In this document: positions 6,271 through 7,481 of the stretch, one piece after another | Numbering within the stretch: position 1 is the stretch's first letter | Layout of the letters: each line of letters starts with the position of its first letter | Assembly (NCBI GenBank): GCA_030634125.1 | Contig: DAOWBJ010000072.1 | Location: 1-7,481, forward strand | Origin: Victivallales bacterium | GTDB taxonomy: Bacteria > Verrucomicrobiota > Lentisphaeria > Victivallales > Victivallaceae | Length of the DNA stretch: 7,481 nucleotides | Reading direction: 5' to 3' | Program-made: the position numbers and the translations under genes | The notes under the pieces: generated by a model | Seen by the model: only the letters and a program-made list of their open reading frames with translations | The model's database searches: none | What the model was told of the DNA's origin: nothing

Positions 6271-7224
6271 ATGTCCCGTTGGAACAGATATAGTGATTAT
6301 GGTTTCCCGCAATACGTTACGGTGGCGCAGCGAAAATTGCAGGCACAGAAAAAAATAAAATCCTTGACCGCAAAAGGAGAAAATCTGTCCCCGATAGTCA
6401 TCGAGGGACGCAAAATAGCTAAAACATTCTGGGGCAAAGCCTGGTGCGACAACATTGAATCTTATCATGACTACGAAAACCGCCTGCCGCGCGCCCGCAG
6501 CTATGTTCGCAGCGGCGCGGTGATTGATCTCAAGATCGCCAAAGGAAAAATCACTGCTATGGTAATGGGCTCGGAACTTTACGAAATTGATATTGGCATT
6601 AAGGAATTGTCTCAAAAAAAATGGAAGACAATCAAACGCGAATGCGCCGGGAAAATTGCTTCGCTGATTGATTTGATAAATGGGAAACTCAGCCCGGAAA
6701 TTATCGAACTTCTTTGCCGGAAAAATGAAGGTATGTTTCCGGCCCCCAAAGAAATTAAGATGATTTGCAACTGTCCTGACTGGGCTGATCTATGCAAACA
6801 TCTGGCGGCAGTTATGTACGGTATCGGAGCCCGGTTGGACAAAGAACCTGAATTATTTTTCCTGTTGCGCGGCGTAGATCAGAATGAATTATTCTCAACC
6901 GACATCACCGATGCCTTAGTCGACAGCACCGTTCCGGCAGATATTGATGAAGATGCCCTGAGTGGTATTTTCGGCATCGAACTTGATTCGCTTGACGATG
7001 ATATCGAAGTTCCCGCCGTAAGCAAAAAACGTAAACCCGGCAGGCCGAAGAAAAAAAAGGTGGACAAATCAGACACAGCCACAAAACGTAAACCCGGCAG
7101 ACCGAAGAAAAGCAAAACCGTTGCATCAGTAAAAGCTGTCTCCGCAACCAGGAAAAAAGCGGCTGCGAAACCCCGCAAAACTAAAGCTTCCTCCAAAACG
7201 AAGGCAAGGAAAAAGAATAACTAA
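6271..7224 (+). CDS. SWIM zinc-finger protein with two AT-hooks and an H1-like basic tail
   Basis: This 317-residue protein has the conserved core of SWIM proteins encoded beside SNF2 genes: FPQYVTVAQR (12-21), VIEGRKIAKTFWGKAWCDN (43-61), NRLPRARSYVRSGAVIDL (70-87) and the SWIM finger C166-x-C168-x6-C175-x-H177, with all four zinc ligands present. The finger is followed by the usual YGIGARLD and FLLRGVDQNEL. SWIM domains are thought to bind DNA or proteins. An acidic linker (about 211-246) leads to a strongly basic tail (251-317) with two AT-hook cores, RKPGRPKKK (254-262) and RKPGRPKKSK (273-282), then a Lys/Ala/Thr-rich stretch like histone H1 C termini. AT-hooks bind the minor groove of AT-rich DNA. 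The start ATG has AAGGAG seven bases upstream and follows the SNF2 stop by 22 bases, so the two are surely co-transcribed. The likely role, inferred, is to recruit or anchor the SNF2 motor on DNA. B. subtilis YwqB is a comparable partner; I do not recall such a tail there. Confidence 0.96.
   Translation: MSRWNRYSDYGFPQYVTVAQRKLQAQKKIKSLTAKGENLSPIVIEGRKIAKTFWGKAWCDNIESYHDYENRLPRARSYVRSGAVIDLKIAKGKITAMVMGSELYEIDIGIKELSQKKWKTIKRECAGKIASLIDLINGKLSPEIIELLCRKNEGMFPAPKEIKMICNCPDWADLCKHLAAVMYGIGARLDKEPELFFLLRGVDQNELFSTDITDALVDSTVPADIDEDALSGIFGIELDSLDDDIEVPAVSKKRKPGRPKKKKVDKSDTATKRKPGRPKKSKTVASVKAVSATRKKAAAKPRKTKASSKTKARKKNN
7026..7111 (+). repeat. Direct repeat encoding the two AT-hooks
   Basis: Two 29-base copies (7026-7054 and 7083-7111) lie 57 bases apart in the same frame and differ at one base (G at 7044, A at 7101). 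Each encodes KRKPGRPKK. The near-identity at the DNA level suggests a recent duplication or conversion of one AT-hook unit rather than long-separated motifs. The change is silent, as both AGG and AGA encode Arg. Confidence 0.85.
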
Positions 7225-7240
7225 CGTGAATGTGTAAATT

Positions 7241-7435
7241 TTGGAGGTGCAAGTGGACATTAAAGAATCGCCAGTCGAAAAAATAATATTGCCTGCGGAA
7301 ACAAAATTATCCATTGGCGGGTTGATTCTATCCGTGCCATGTTCCGGGGAAACTGAATGCCTCCCGGCAATTAAGTTTTTGCGGGGAATTGGTCGGTTTT
7401 TCGGTTTGATTCCGCTGAGGGTATGCTGTTTTTGA
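7241..7435 (+). pseudogene. Possible C-terminal remnant of IS66-family first transposase gene (tnpA)
   Basis: The open frame begins at TTG 7241, after a TAA at 7235-7237, and ends at TGA 7433-7435. A more normal start is GTG 7253 with GGAGG five bases upstream (7243-7247), giving 60 residues beginning MDIKESPVEKIILP. The pattern of VQVDIKESPVEKIILP, then KLSIGGLILSVP, then CLPAIKFLRGIG resembles the C terminus of IS66 TnpA-type proteins (a hydrophobic VEV-type strand, then LPNG-like and VP segments, then an LLRAL-like helix). This is recalled similarity, not a search. If correct, most of the gene is missing and the fragment abuts the SWIM gene 16 bases after its stop. Otherwise it is an unknown small protein. 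Confidence 0.3.
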
Positions 7436-7481
7436 CCGGCAGCGGTTGTCGCAGTTTCATATACGCATGGATCGCGAGACA
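7423..7481 (+). CDS. Possible start of IS66-family TnpB, cut by the window edge
   Basis: An ATG at 7423 overlaps the end of the preceding frame by 13 bases and opens a frame reading MLFLTGSGCRSFIYAWIAR to the edge. IS66 TnpB proteins start with a similar short strand pattern and soon reach a DMRK motif, and their genes typically overlap tnpA. The last bases (gcgagaca) would give the expected A-D-M if one A were removed, so a frameshifted copy is possible. GAGG lies just before the start but too close to be a good ribosome binding site. Only 19 residues are visible, so the assignment is tentative. Confidence 0.28.
   Translation, partial: MLFLTGSGCRSFIYAWIAR

Noticed and set aside
6879..7196. 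Minus-strand frames opposite the AT-hook tail, with repeated FFFGLPGLRF
   Set aside because: The repeat is the complement of the AT-hook duplication, and the frames have no start signals.
1..7481. tRNA, rRNA, riboswitch or CRISPR array
   Set aside because: No cloverleaf, regularly spaced repeats or recognisable riboswitch core was seen by eye on either strand.

Overview
The window carries two divergent blocks from a bacterial chromosome of moderate GC with AT-rich intergenic stretches. The organism cannot be fixed from sequence alone. The best guess is a member of the PVC superphylum, possibly Lentisphaerota (Victivallis-like). This rests on recalled similarity of the left-edge reading frame and on a fucose isomerase typical of gut or host-glycan degraders, and it is an inference.

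Left block (minus strand, about 1-3266). Read in transcription order it holds a small 75-residue protein (3266-3039) whose N-terminal half looks like a widespread uncharacterised family. Next is a complete L-fucose isomerase gene, fucI (2907-1096), with a good ribosome binding site and a -10 box buried in a perfect 15-base palindrome. A strong hairpin (948-983) then appears to end fucI transcription. After it comes a NusG-family paralogue of the RfaH/LoaP/UpxY type (895-392). The next 391 bases are AT-rich and hold no convincing gene, apart from a terminator-like hairpin and a doubtful, interrupted reading frame running off the left edge.

Right block (plus strand, 3528-7224). This is a two-gene operon: a 906-residue SNF2/Rad54-type DNA translocase with an N-terminal SNF2-associated region, then, 22 bases later, a 317-residue SWIM zinc-finger protein. 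SNF2 and SWIM genes are commonly paired in bacteria. Here the SWIM protein ends in two AT-hooks and a lysine/alanine-rich, histone-H1-like tail, which suggests it anchors the pair to AT-rich DNA. This tail is the most interesting feature of the window.

Right edge (7241-7481). Just after the operon lie a short frame and an overlapping second frame. They resemble the end of the first and the start of the second IS66-family transposase accessory genes, and are probably a truncated insertion-sequence remnant. No tRNA, rRNA, CRISPR array or complete mobile element was seen.
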